Positions 35,601 through 44,788 of a stretch of DNA of 64,000 bases are shown piece by piece (the stretch's first letter is position 1; every line of letters starts with the position of its first letter). A program made the position numbers and the translations under genes. The stretch lies in assembly GCF_000184945.1 (NCBI RefSeq), contig NZ_GL586311.1, forward strand, positions 200,493 through 264,492, read 5' to 3'. Source of the DNA: Segatella buccae ATCC 33574. Lineage in GTDB: Bacteria; Bacteroidota; Bacteroidia; Bacteroidales; Bacteroidaceae. Below the pieces are notes generated by a model. That model had not been told where the DNA came from and ran no database searches. It saw only the letters and a list, made by a program, of their open reading frames with translations.

Positions 35601-36443
35601 TTAAGCCTCGTCTGCGTGGTTTGCTTCGTATGTCTGAGCGATAGAGTAACCAACCTCGTCAAGGGCGAATGTCAACTTGTCAATCTTGTTTGTGAAGTAG
35701 TTATAGGAAATAACTGCGCACCAAGATGTGGCGATACCGAATGCGGTGTTGATAAGAGCCTCAGAAATACCAGCAGAAAGAGCGAGAGAGTCGCCACCAC
35801 CACCGGCTGCCAGAGCGGCGAACGAGCGAATCATACCGGTTACAGTACCGAGAAGACCGGTCAGCGTACCCAGTGTTACGATGGTAGCAATCAGCGGGAG
35901 GTTCATGGTCAAAGTAGGCATCTCAAGCTGAGTTGCTTCCTCGTGGGCCTGCTGGATCTTAGCCACCTTCTGAGACTTCTTCAAAGAAGCGTTGGCACCG
36001 TCGTTCATGGCCTTGTAGGCATTCAGAGAAGCGTAAACAACATTGGCTACAGAACCCTTTTGCTTGTCGCAGAGATCTTGAGCCTTCTTGAAGTCGTTGG
36101 CGTTCAGAGCTGCCTTGATGTTAGCAACGAACTTGGGCAGAGAGCCCTTACCGAAAGCGGTGCGGAGAGCGAGAAGACGCTCGATGGAAAGTGCGATAAC
36201 AGACAACAGAAGTGTGTGGATCACCGGCACAACAACACCACCTTTGTAGATAGTACCCCAGATATTGGAGTTCAGCACGGCACCTTCGGGATCACCATTG
36301 ACGAAGTGAGAAGGAGAACCGAGGAAGAACTTGAAGAAGCACACTGCGATGATGAAGCATACAACGATAACCCAGAACGCTGCGCGGATACCTGTGAAGC
36401 CCTGAGATTTCTTAGGGCTGGCTGTTTGATTTGTAGTTGCCAT
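35601..36443 (-). CDS. exbB: ExbB/TolQ/MotA-family proton channel
   Basis: 280 residues. Membrane helices at about 22-42, 70-90, 185-210 and 225-250; the conserved MotA/TolQ stretch is PLIATIVTLGTLTGLLGTVTGM (helix 3) and SAGISEALINTAFGIATSWCAV (helix 4). First gene of the operon; a -7 box lies 117 bases upstream. It forms the pentameric channel around ExbD that energises TonB. Confidence 0.95.
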   Translation of the reverse strand: MATTNQTASPKKSQGFTGIRAAFWVIVVCFIIAVCFFKFFLGSPSHFVNGDPEGAVLNSNIWGTIYKGGVVVPVIHTLLLSVIALSIERLLALRTAFGKGSLPKFVANIKAALNANDFKKAQDLCDKQKGSVANVVYASLNAYKAMNDGANASLKKSQKVAKIQQAHEEATQLEMPTLTMNLPLIATIVTLGTLTGLLGTVTGMIRSFAALAAGGGGDSLALSAGISEALINTAFGIATSWCAVISYNYFTNKIDKLTFALDEVGYSIAQTYEANHADEA

Positions 36444-36559
36444 AAATTTAAAATTTTAATTTTTAGTTATTTATAAAATTGTAATTAAATTCGTTAGTCA
36501 CTTATCCATGCCGTGGTTATTGTGCAGACGCACCTTCCCTTTTGGCTGAGATTTACTGG

Positions 36560-36567
36560 CAAAGATA
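36560..36567 (-). promoter_or_regulatory. -7 box of the ExbBD-TonB operon
   Basis: Minus-strand TATCTTTG, 117 bases ahead of the exbB start, giving a leader of about 110 bases. No -33 TTTG is seen at 19-22 bases. Confidence 0.5.
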
Positions 36568-36669
36568 ACAATTTAAAGATAACTATCCCCCTAATTAAGA
36601 AGTTTTAACGGGTAGTTTGCGCAAAAATATGCGCTTCCCCCGCCAAATCTCTGTTGCCGCCATGCAAGG

Positions 36670-37863
36670 TCATTTCAATTTGGCCAGTGTTTCCTTGATG
36701 CGCTTCATGGCTTCACGGATATTTTCGTCGCTGGTGGCATAGCTCATGCGGAAGCATTCGGGGTCGCCGAAAGCATCGCCACCAACGGTGGCAACATGGC
36801 CTTTTTCAAGAAGATACATGGCCAAGTCGGTGGAATTTCCGATGGTTGTAATCCCGTCGCTCTTGCCGAAGAAACTGCTGCATTTAGGAAACAGATAAAA
36901 AGCCCCTTCAGGCACATTGACCTCGAGACCGGGAATGGCTTTGGCCAACTCTACGATAAGGTTGCGACGGTGCTCAAAAGCCTGACGCATTTCTTCCACA
37001 CAGCCTTGGTCAAGCGTGTAGGCAGCCTCAGCCGCTTTCTGGCTGACAGAACACGGACCACTGGTGTACTGCCCTTGGAGTTTGTTGCAGCCTTTAACGA
37101 TCCACTCTGGAGCAGCGATATAACCGATGCGCCATCCGGTCATGGCGTATGCTTTCGACACACCGTTGACGATGATGGCACGTTCCTTCATACCCTTGGC
37201 CCGGGCGATGCTGGCATGTTTGCCAATATAATTGATATGCTCATAAATTTCATCTGCGAGCACATACAAGTTTTCATGATTACAAATTATCGCAGCCAGT
37301 TTGTCAAGCTCTTCCTGTGAGTAGACGCTACCCGTGGGGTTGCTGGGAGAGCATAGTATCAGCATTTTGGTTTTTGGTGTGATGGCAGCTTCAAGTTGAT
37401 CGGCCGTCATCTTGAAATTCTGGTCGAATCCCGCATTGACAAAGACAGGCACACCTCCGGCGAGTTTCACCATCTGTGGATAACTCACCCAATAAGGAGT
37501 GGGGATAATCACTTCGTCACCATCGTTGACGAGTGCCATAATAGTATTACATACACTTTGTTTGGCACCATTGCTCACAAGCACTTCAGATAGCGCATAG
37601 TCAAGGGCGTTTTCTCTTTTTAGTTTGGCGACAATGGCTTTCCGCAGGTCGGCATATCCCGGAACGGGCGAATACTTCGAATAGTTCTCATCTATAGCCC
37701 GTTTGGCAGCCCGCTTGATGTGGTCGGGAGTATTAAAGTCGGGTTCGCCGACACTCATGTTGATTACATCAATCCCTTGAGCTTTCATCTCACTGCTCTT
37801 CTGCGACATCGCCAGCGTGGCTGAAGGTGCCAATCTGTTTAGACGATCTGATAATTGTGCCAT
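36670..37863 (-). CDS. aspC: Aspartate aminotransferase (class I, PLP-dependent)
   Basis: 397 residues. PLP lysine in NGVSKAYAMTGWRIGY (about 232-247); substrate-binding arginine region in CFRMSYATSDENI near 372; SPSNPTGSVYS at about 170-180 and the ADEIYEH motif at about 201-207. This is the Bacteroidota/Bacillus-type subgroup, about 395 residues. It makes aspartate and glutamate interconvert with their oxo-acids in the cytoplasm. A single-gene unit with its own -7 box. Confidence 0.93.
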   Translation of the reverse strand: MAQLSDRLNRLAPSATLAMSQKSSEMKAQGIDVINMSVGEPDFNTPDHIKRAAKRAIDENYSKYSPVPGYADLRKAIVAKLKRENALDYALSEVLVSNGAKQSVCNTIMALVNDGDEVIIPTPYWVSYPQMVKLAGGVPVFVNAGFDQNFKMTADQLEAAITPKTKMLILCSPSNPTGSVYSQEELDKLAAIICNHENLYVLADEIYEHINYIGKHASIARAKGMKERAIIVNGVSKAYAMTGWRIGYIAAPEWIVKGCNKLQGQYTSGPCSVSQKAAEAAYTLDQGCVEEMRQAFEHRRNLIVELAKAIPGLEVNVPEGAFYLFPKCSSFFGKSDGITTIGNSTDLAMYLLEKGHVATVGGDAFGDPECFRMSYATSDENIREAMKRIKETLAKLK

Positions 37864-37892
37864 ATTTTAATAATACTGAAGTTATGCTGATG

Positions 37893-37900
37893 CAAAAGTA
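37893..37900 (-). promoter_or_regulatory. -7 box of the aspartate aminotransferase
   Basis: Minus-strand TACTTTTG, 30 bases before the start codon. Confidence 0.5.
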
Positions 37901-38071
37901 AGCATTTTATTCTTTATGGAGAAGAAATGGTGGCAATATTTCAATGTTTGTTTTGAATTAATGTCATTTTTGTCATATTCCAAGTTGCAAGCCGTCGGTA
38001 TGGCGACATCTGGTCGTCAGCTTCGTTTTGCCCCCATTTCCCAGCCCAACGGGGGAAAGGGACAAAAACAA

Positions 38072-38107
38072 AAGGAGGACAAAAACAAAGTTTCGTTCTC
38101 CTTTTTT
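38072..38107 (-). terminator. Terminator of the lptFG-ribBA unit
   Basis: AGGAG arms at 38073-38077 and 38097-38101, extended by A/T pairing with G-T wobbles, about 35 bases after the ribBA stop. A T-rich run follows on the minus strand. Confidence 0.5.
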
Positions 38108-38140
38108 AAATTGATGCCTGAAATGTTTTTCTCCCGTTTC

Positions 38141-39352
38141 TCAGACAAAGTGCAGGATATGGCCCATGCGCTCGCGCTTGGTGGCCAGATAGCGTTTGTT
38201 GTAGGGGTTGGGGGTAATCTCGATGGGCACATTCTCAACAATCTCCAGTCCGTAGGCTTCCAGCCCCACCCGCTTCACCGGATTGTTGGTGATGAGACGC
38301 ATCTTGTGGATACCCAGATGGCGGAGCATCTGTGCCCCGCAGCCGTAGTCGCGCTCATCAGGCTTGAACCCGAGGTGGATATTGGCATCCACCGTGTCGT
38401 AGCCCTCTTCCTGAAGCTTGTAGGCGGCCATTTTGTTCATCAGCCCTATGCCACGGCCTTCCTGCTGCATGTAGACGACCACCCCCTTCCCTTCTTTCTC
38501 GATCATCTGCATGGCCTTATGCAGCTGTTCGCCACAATCACAACGCTTGCTGCCGAGAATGTCGCCGGTGGCACACGACGAGTGTACACGCACCAGCACG
38601 GGTTCATCCTCCTCCCACTTGCCTTTGACAAGGGCAAAATGTTCCATGCCGTTGCTGGTCTGGCGGAAGGGAATGAGATGGAAATGCCCGTATTCGGTGG
38701 GCATGTCCACATTGACGCCCACCTCGATAAGCGATTCCCTTTTCAAGCGGTAGGCTATCATGTCTTTGATAGAAATCACTTTTAAGCCATATTCCCGACC
38801 AAACTCGAGAAGTTGGGGCAAACGGGCCATGGTGCCGTCTTCATTCATGATTTCCATAAGTGCACCGGCCGGATAGAGACCAGCCATGCGGCAAAGGTCG
38901 ATGGCGGCTTCGGTGTGGCCGCTGCGACGGAGCACGCCATTGTCCTGCGCATAGAGCGGATTGATATGTCCGGGCCGACCAAATGTCTGCGGGGTCGATG
39001 CCGGGTCAGCGAGCGCCCGGATGGTGGCTGCCCGGTCGTGGGCAGAGACACCGGTGGTGCAACCTTCGAGTTTGTCAACGGTCACGGTGAACGGCGTACC
39101 CAACACAGAAGTATTGTCTTGCACCTGACGAGGGAGATCCAGTTCGTCGCATCGGCTGATGGTGATAGGGGCACAAAGCACACCACGCGCATGTTTGAGC
39201 ATGAAGTTCACTTTCTCATCGTCTATTTTCTCGGCGGCGATAATGAGGTCACCCTCATTTTCACGATCTTCATCATCGACTACGATAACGAATTTCCCTT
39301 CTTTAAAGTCTTTTATCGCGTCTTCTACGCTATTGAGTTTATATTCTTCCAT
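38141..39352 (-). CDS. ribBA: Bifunctional riboflavin biosynthesis protein RibBA
   Basis: 403 residues from the ATG at 39352. Residues about 1-200 are 3,4-dihydroxy-2-butanone-4-phosphate synthase ([57 protein letters not shown]), and about 205-403 GTP cyclohydrolase II with the zinc cysteines in [20 protein letters not shown] and QQEGRGIGL. Both active sites look intact. They start both branches of riboflavin synthesis. It follows the LptF/G gene by 58 bases. No FMN riboswitch was recognised. Confidence 0.96.
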   Translation of the reverse strand: MEEYKLNSVEDAIKDFKEGKFVIVVDDEDRENEGDLIIAAEKIDDEKVNFMLKHARGVLCAPITISRCDELDLPRQVQDNTSVLGTPFTVTVDKLEGCTTGVSAHDRAATIRALADPASTPQTFGRPGHINPLYAQDNGVLRRSGHTEAAIDLCRMAGLYPAGALMEIMNEDGTMARLPQLLEFGREYGLKVISIKDMIAYRLKRESLIEVGVNVDMPTEYGHFHLIPFRQTSNGMEHFALVKGKWEEDEPVLVRVHSSCATGDILGSKRCDCGEQLHKAMQMIEKEGKGVVVYMQQEGRGIGLMNKMAAYKLQEEGYDTVDANIHLGFKPDERDYGCGAQMLRHLGIHKMRLITNNPVKRVGLEAYGLEIVENVPIEITPNPYNKRYLATKRERMGHILHFV

Positions 39353-39410
39353 TTGTACCTTATTATATATGTTGCTGAAATATCTGAGTGGGATGCCGGT
39401 ATATGGAGGT

Positions 39411-41327
39411 TCATTCCGTACAAACCGGCCCCAGTTCTTTAATTCGTTCCGTGATGTTAGCACAGGTTTGGCGGATGAGCCTCAAGTCGTGCAGCAGTCG
39501 CAGGCGGAAGCGCCACATGCGCAGATAGAGGAAGAGTCCTACGGGGAGGACGAAAGCTGCCGTGACATTCATCCACTTGCGCTCGAAAGGCCGCGTGTGC
39601 GCCTTAACCGCCATCACGGGATATTGGTTGAGCTCGTGCAGAATCACCTTGTCCTTCGTGTTGGAAAGGTCTTCTATCACGGCCTCCAACTCGTCGTTGA
39701 TGCGCTCTATCTCGTGGTCGGGGCGGTATCTGAAAAACACCTTGACGATGTTGGGGGCCTGCACCAACCGATGGCTTTGGCTGTAGGCGGCAACATCGTT
39801 GCCAATCCGTGTCAGCCGCTCTGCATCGCCGTTGTAGTCGGGGGGCGTGATGATCACCTCTTTTCTGAAAAGGTGACGCTTGATGCGGACGCCCATTATC
39901 TTCATGAAGAAATTGCGGTAGAGGTCCATGTTGAACACCATCGAGTCGTTGATGGCTTTGTAGGTGACAAAGGCTGCCAGCGGTATCAGCACTGCCGGGG
40001 CCAACCCCTTGCCGAACCATACGGCCCACATGCCTCCACGCGCCATTCTGTAACCGGTGTTGTCGAGAATGTAATACACGATGAACACGAGCACGGAGAC
40101 GATGACCGGCACTCCCAGTCCGCCTTTCCGGATGATTGCCCCCAAGGGTGCTCCGATGAAGAAGAAGATGAGGCAGGAGAAAGCCAAGGTGAACTTGTTG
40201 ATGGCCTCTATCTCGTGTTGGCGGATGATGCGGTCTCCGTCGCCTGTTATCATGCCTTTGAAGTCCATGTCGCCCATGTCGCCCTGCACTCTGCTCAAGG
40301 CACTGTTCACGGCAGCGAGCTTGCGGTCGGCCGGCAGTCGGTTGAACAGGGTATCGGGGTTCTCTGCCTTGCCGTTCTTGAGCAATCTGTCCACGCGCAA
40401 CGAGTCGACCTTGCTGATGCTCGCTTTCGCGTAATATATTTGCTGTCCGTCGTTGTAATACACCCGGCCGATGCTGTCGTAGACATGGTTGAGGGAGTCG
40501 ATGTCACTCTTGATTCTGCCCAGACTCTTGGCCTTGGCATTGTTGGAGAGCGAAGCGGCATCGGTCATGTTGAAGTCGGCGTCGAAGTCGAGCACGATCT
40601 TCTTCGACGAGAAAGTCTCCCGCCGATAGGGCACCGATGCACTGTTCCCCAGTTCCTGCGACTGCATGTTTTCAAACCATTCCCCACTCCACAGTGTCAG
40701 CACGAGGTGCTTCTTCTCTGCCGTCGACTGCAACATGCCCGAGTCGGCCAGAATGATGGCCGCATCCTCATAGCTGTTGGTCATCCGGTAGATCATGATT
40801 CCGTAGAGTTTGCCCGTCTTCACATTTTTCTTCTGCACATAGAGGTTGCAGTTGGGGATGCCGTCGTAGAAGATACCCTCGGGGATTTCCAGTTCCGGAC
40901 TCTTCTGCTTCATCGAGATGAGCAGCTGGGTGATCTTCATGTTGGCCTGCGGACCTATGTTGTTTTGGAAATAGAACGAACAGCCCATGACCACCACCGT
41001 GATGAAAATCAGCGAGCGGAAGGTCTGCATCAACGAAATGCCTGCGGCCTTGATGGCCGTGAGTTCAGAGCTTTCACCCAGATTTCCGAATGTGATGAGA
41101 GAGGAGAGGAGGATGGCCAAGGGCAAGGCCTGCGGCACGAGCATCAGACTCATGTACCAAAAAAACTGGGCCAGCACCTCCATAGAAAGGCCCTTGCCGA
41201 TGAGCTCGTCGATATACCTCCACAGAAACTGCATCATCAGCACAAACTGGCAGATGAAAAAGGTACCCACAAAGAGCAAGCCAAACTGTTTGGCTATGAA
41301 GATATCTAATTTTTTGATGCGGAGCAT
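39411..41327 (-). CDS. LptF/LptG-family LPS export permease
   Basis: 638 residues. The N-terminus ([49 protein letters not shown], about residues 64-97) is diagnostic of the YjgP/YjgQ family, with three helices in the first 120 residues, a periplasmic beta domain, then helices from about 370. These permeases pull lipopolysaccharide out of the inner membrane with LptB and LptC. It is longer than the usual 350-450 residues: about 190 extra C-terminal residues include a cytoplasmic charged segment and one more membrane helix (about 586-603). Sits upstream of ribBA in one unit. Confidence 0.92.
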   Translation of the reverse strand: MLRIKKLDIFIAKQFGLLFVGTFFICQFVLMMQFLWRYIDELIGKGLSMEVLAQFFWYMSLMLVPQALPLAILLSSLITFGNLGESSELTAIKAAGISLMQTFRSLIFITVVVMGCSFYFQNNIGPQANMKITQLLISMKQKSPELEIPEGIFYDGIPNCNLYVQKKNVKTGKLYGIMIYRMTNSYEDAAIILADSGMLQSTAEKKHLVLTLWSGEWFENMQSQELGNSASVPYRRETFSSKKIVLDFDADFNMTDAASLSNNAKAKSLGRIKSDIDSLNHVYDSIGRVYYNDGQQIYYAKASISKVDSLRVDRLLKNGKAENPDTLFNRLPADRKLAAVNSALSRVQGDMGDMDFKGMITGDGDRIIRQHEIEAINKFTLAFSCLIFFFIGAPLGAIIRKGGLGVPVIVSVLVFIVYYILDNTGYRMARGGMWAVWFGKGLAPAVLIPLAAFVTYKAINDSMVFNMDLYRNFFMKIMGVRIKRHLFRKEVIITPPDYNGDAERLTRIGNDVAAYSQSHRLVQAPNIVKVFFRYRPDHEIERINDELEAVIEDLSNTKDKVILHELNQYPVMAVKAHTRPFERKWMNVTAAFVLPVGLFLYLRMWRFRLRLLHDLRLIRQTCANITERIKELGPVCTE

Positions 41328-41365
41328 TCTTGCCTTGTCTCTATCATCTTAACTGTATCAAAGTG

Positions 41366-41373
41366 CAAAAGTA
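41366..41373 (-). promoter_or_regulatory. -7 box of the lptFG-ribBA unit
   Basis: Minus-strand TACTTTTG, 39 bases before the start codon at 41327. Confidence 0.5.
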
Positions 41374-41604
41374 GCACAAAAAATTCAGATTCTATCCATT
41401 ATTACAGTTTTTTATCATAAAAGCCACGACTGCCCGATTCTTTGTTTACTCTCCGCTTGGTTAAGTTGAGATGGCCCGACAATGCTCCACCAAACTGCCT
41501 CCATACACCCTTCATTTACCATTCTATGGCATAAAGGCTATGCAATCAAATGCTTTTTAGGATCAACGAATGTTGCATAGTGAAACACCTCCGGACAGAA
41601 TAAA

Positions 41605-41965
41605 TGTCAAACTAATTATTCGTTTTCGACCTCTCTGCTTGCAATATTCGCAACCAACAACCCACGGGATGCAAATACGCGATTTTTGGCGATGTTTCCA
41701 AGACGCTGACAATCAGTCGTTTGAATTTTACTGACACGATTTCGGGACCAAAAACAGGCCTAAAAGGGTCCAAACGGGCTTGCAAAAGGGCCACAGTTGT
41801 CGTATAACTGTGGCCCTTTCGACGAGAAAGTGTGGCCCTTTCAGAAGTTCGATGGGCACGAATGAGCAAATCGGTGGGCTTTTCCGGTGTTCTGAAGCTG
41901 GTTTCTCATTCTGGTTGGAGAATTTTGACGGATATGATTTTGTTCATATTATTCGCCGCCATCCG
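41605..41965 (-). repeat. 361-bp dispersed intergenic element, copy 2 (inverted)
   Basis: Same length and, when read on the minus strand, same order of blocks as 26270-26630: CGGATG start, AAATTCTCCAAC block, GGGCCACAC, the GGGCCACAGTT hairpin (arms 41784-41798 and 41806-41819), GTGTCAGTAAAATTCAA and TAGTTTGACA at the end. Hairpin loops and flanks differ between the copies. Confidence 0.75.
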
Positions 41966-42099
41966 GTATCTTCTGGAGGTACCTTTCACCGATTTTTGCC
42001 GGTGTGTGGCCAATACATATATTCATTTCCGCAACCAGCCATCAACCATCCCGGTTTTTGCCAATCTGTTTACCCGGTTCGACGGGAGTCGCCCCTTTC

Positions 42100-43320
42100 C
42101 TATTTAATTGTAATTTTCAAGACTTTATTGACAGAAGGAACGGGGAAAGTGTTTCCGACTTTACTGATGGGCTTGCTTTCTGCCTGCGGTGTTCCGCCGA
42201 AAAGCGCCTGTCTGTTACCGGCTCCGGGATATTGGTCAACGCCTGTTCCGGAATCAAGGAGGGTTGTCTTACCAGTAATGTCACCGTTCGAACCGGCCGG
42301 AATGGCCTGCTCATTGGCATAGAACCAGTCGTTGGAGAAGCCAAACATGGTAGCGTATGCGAGCTTGTCTCCAGCCTCAACCTTGTACTGTGCCATGACC
42401 TTTTGACCGGGACCCACAGGGGCCGTGCCGGCAACGACAACACTTTTCACACCTTTCATCTTTTTCAGACTCTCCTGCAACTTGCTTGCATTGCCCATTT
42501 GTGCCAAATCTTTCAGTCCCATGCCGCTATCTTTCTTGCCGAGTTCGTAGATGGGATTTTTCTCACCTTGATACACAACCACAAGCACCGGGGAGATGCC
42601 GGTGATGATGCCGGTGTTGGCTTCCACCTTCATTTTCAGCTTGTCGATATTCCCCATTTGGGCAATGTCTGTCATCTCCGGATTAGACTTTTCTCCCGGT
42701 GTGAAGAAGGGCTTCTCTGCAAGCAGTTTGCTGCCGTCAAAGGTAGACACGGCCCACACGCCGGGTGAGAACGGAGTCTCGTTGTCCGTGCCGGCAGAAG
42801 TGTTTTTGAGGGTGAGCGTGAACTCGGAGGTCGGTTCGTCATAAGCCAGCATCACTTTCATGAGTTTGGCAACATCCACTCCCTTCACCTCCATGATGGG
42901 GTTCGACTCTTTTGCGTCTGTCATACCGACTTTCGTCCCGTTATCCCAAAGTTTCACTTGTGCAGACACATCTCCTGTCATTGCCTTCCCCTGTGCGTCA
43001 AACAGTTTGATGCCGGGCTGACGGGAAGCGAAGAACCAGTCTTTGGACTTCCCGTACATCATGGTAAACATCAGTGCCTGCCCTTTGCCAGCCTTAAACT
43101 TGAAGCTGACGCTCTCTCCGGGTTGAATGACGGGAGATTTTCCCGTGTTTTTGAACGCCCCGCTCTCCACAAAGAGTTTCGGTGCGACGATGTTTTCAAC
43201 TGTCAGGGTGCGCATACTGCCCGTAGAAGGCTTCATGTCATCATCCTTACTGCAAGAAGCAAACACCATACTTGCTAACACTACTGCCGACAAAGCGGCG
43301 CCAAATTGAATCTTTTTCAT
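42100..43320 (-). CDS. Spondin_N-like surface lipoprotein (two domains)
   Basis: 406 residues. Lipobox cysteine at residue 23 (FASC) followed by SKDDDM, a strong surface-export type signal. Two halves resemble each other: LTVENIVAPKLFVESGAFKN and PGESVSFKFKAGKGQALMFTMMYGKSKDWFFAS in the first, PVGPGQKVMAQYKVEAGDKLAYATMFGFSNDWFYAN in the second (positions about 37-100 and 300-340). The MYGxSxDWF text and the order of elements match the Spondin_N domain. Last gene of the ECF sigma module. Biological role unknown. Confidence 0.78.
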   Translation of the reverse strand: MKKIQFGAALSAVVLASMVFASCSKDDDMKPSTGSMRTLTVENIVAPKLFVESGAFKNTGKSPVIQPGESVSFKFKAGKGQALMFTMMYGKSKDWFFASRQPGIKLFDAQGKAMTGDVSAQVKLWDNGTKVGMTDAKESNPIMEVKGVDVAKLMKVMLAYDEPTSEFTLTLKNTSAGTDNETPFSPGVWAVSTFDGSKLLAEKPFFTPGEKSNPEMTDIAQMGNIDKLKMKVEANTGIITGISPVLVVVYQGEKNPIYELGKKDSGMGLKDLAQMGNASKLQESLKKMKGVKSVVVAGTAPVGPGQKVMAQYKVEAGDKLAYATMFGFSNDWFYANEQAIPAGSNGDITGKTTLLDSGTGVDQYPGAGNRQALFGGTPQAESKPISKVGNTFPVPSVNKVLKITIK

Positions 43321-43351
43321 TGCTTTTAGTTGTTTTATACGATTATATTAT

Positions 43352-43843
43352 TTAATAAGAGGATGTCATTTCCGCATCATGTTTTTCCTTGTCGTTGGAC
43401 ATTGACCGACCGAGCAGCATCAACCCGAACCCCAAATAGGCCAAATCCTTGACGATGAAAAAGTCGGCTATGGGCACGCCGTCCCTGATTCTCCACACTC
43501 CGGGGGCGAAGAATAGAAAACTGAGCGTGACAAGGAAGGTACAAACAATTCCCACCCCTGCATACAGGCTCAAAGAATGAAATTTGATGGATAAAAGGAG
43601 TACGACTGCAAGTGATATTTCCACGATACCGACAAAGTTGGAAACGCTTTGCTGGCCGAACATGTCGTATGCCCAAAAACTGAAAGGATGGTATTCGATT
43701 AAAGGTCTGATGGCTGCCGCCTCTGTCGGTGTGAACTTAAAGATACCGATCCACAAAAGAATGGCAGCGGTGCCGAACAGGGTAACATTGTACCCGATTT
43801 GATAGAGTCTGTTGCCCGAAAGCAACTGTTTCTTTATCTTCAT
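43352..43843 (-). CDS. DUF417/YkgB-type membrane protein
   Basis: 163 residues with four membrane helices (about 20-38, 62-84, 88-112, 125-145). The start GTAAILLWIGIFKFTPTEAAAIRPLIEYHPF (abridged, about 25-55) is typical of DUF417 proteins such as YkgB, which are linked to oxidative or chlorine stress in some bacteria (RclC). It stands between the anti-sigma gene and the spondin gene, 31 bases before the latter. Function here inferred only from family and context. Confidence 0.85.
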   Translation of the reverse strand: MKIKKQLLSGNRLYQIGYNVTLFGTAAILLWIGIFKFTPTEAAAIRPLIEYHPFSFWAYDMFGQQSVSNFVGIVEISLAVVLLLSIKFHSLSLYAGVGIVCTFLVTLSFLFFAPGVWRIRDGVPIADFFIVKDLAYLGFGLMLLGRSMSNDKEKHDAEMTSSY

Positions 43844-43948
43844 CCTGTCAGATTCTTGAAATTTATGACTATGTTTAGTGAATGCCCTTGAAGGGCTTTT
43901 CCACCTGTATAGTCGTCAACTTCTTCTAATCCTGACAGAAAAATGACG

Positions 43949-44233
43949 CTAAGAAGACATTTTTTTTCTTAGTTTATCCTTAAACTGCTGTATCTCAAGG
44001 TTTTCAAAGTGCATATTTTTTTTGTCTTCCGATGCTTTTTTAGTGAGAAGACCGTCTATCATCTCCACTTTCTTGGCATAGGCAGCACACCATTTACACA
44101 CAGCCAAGTGAGCGCGAAGCCTCATCCGCTTCACGAACGGGAGCTCGCCGGCCCTTTGCTGCTCTATCTGCAACGGCACATGGCTGCAAGGCATAATGAT
44201 GATATGAATCAATCTGCTGATCAATGCTTTCAT
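43949..44233 (-). CDS. Putative zinc-finger anti-sigma factor
   Basis: 94 residues. It overlaps the sigma gene by four bases (ATGA), typical of sigma/anti-sigma pairs. A conserved HLAVCKWCAAY (about residues 42-52) gives the H-x3-C-x2-C of zinc-binding anti-sigma domains, and an upstream Cys/His pair (PCSHV, 15-19) could complete the site. No transmembrane helix follows, so it would be a soluble or short form. Expected to hold the ECF sigma factor inactive. Confidence 0.75.
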   Translation of the reverse strand: MKALISRLIHIIIMPCSHVPLQIEQQRAGELPFVKRMRLRAHLAVCKWCAAYAKKVEMIDGLLTKKASEDKKNMHFENLEIQQFKDKLRKKMSS

Positions 44234-44781
44234 AACTTCTCAAACCAGTTTACTTCTATACATTTTCTTAGTTGCATACGGCTGCGCTGAAGAATCTTCC
44301 AAAGATTAGTCGTGGCAATGTTCAACTCCTGACAAACTTCATTGGCTTTTTTCTCTTCTATATAGTAGAGTTTCACCGTGACTTTCCATTGGGAGGGAAG
44401 ATGGTCTATACAATTATCCAAGGTGTTCATCAGTGCATGCCGATCTTCCCCCTCTTCGATACCCCTCGACCATTCGTGAAGGACGGAATCATCTGTCCAT
44501 GCCCCCGTCCGGTCAAAGAACTCCGGCATATTGACAACTTCCGGCTTGCGGTATTTATCCCGATAAAAATCTGCGGTTTTGTTTTTCAAGATATGCAGCA
44601 ACCATGTCAGCGGCGTGCTCTTTCCCTCGAAAGTGTGATAGGCTGCAGCCGCGGCAATAAAGACTTCCTGAACCACATCCATAGCGTCTTCCTTGTTTCT
44701 CATGGTCGACAAAGCTCTGTTCAGAAGGGGTTCCGAATAGCGTTCAATCCAAGTATTGATTTCTTCGTGCTCTTGCGTCAT
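44230..44781 (-). CDS. ECF-type RNA polymerase sigma factor
   Basis: 183 residues. Region 2 is at about 15-80 (AMDVVQEVFIAAAAAYHTFEG; LTWLLHILKNKTADFYR) and region 4 at about 120-175 (LPSQWKVTVKLYYIEEKKANEVCQELNI; LWKILQRSRMQLRKCI). No region 3, as expected for group 4 sigma factors. It starts 7 bases after the M23 gene and overlaps the anti-sigma gene. Likely targets are its own downstream genes and other unknown promoters. Confidence 0.9.
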   Translation of the reverse strand: MTQEHEEINTWIERYSEPLLNRALSTMRNKEDAMDVVQEVFIAAAAAYHTFEGKSTPLTWLLHILKNKTADFYRDKYRKPEVVNMPEFFDRTGAWTDDSVLHEWSRGIEEGEDRHALMNTLDNCIDHLPSQWKVTVKLYYIEEKKANEVCQELNIATTNLWKILQRSRMQLRKCIEVNWFEKL

Positions 44782-44788
44782 ATTTCTG

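Larger units (their letters stand above)
41328..42099. other. 772-base gap with dispersed repeat copy
   Basis: Contains the -7 box of the LptF/G gene (41366-41373) and the second copy of the 361-bp element (41605-41965). Nothing is recognised in 41384-41604 or 41966-42099. Confidence 0.55.

Noticed and set aside
39353..39410. FMN riboswitch before ribBA
   Set aside because: The spacer is only 58 bases and no RFN-like conserved blocks are visible.
39159..41309. A 716-codon open frame on the plus strand
   Set aside because: It is antisense to the LptF/G and RibBA genes, His/Val/Glu-biased and without any family text; the minus-strand products are clear.
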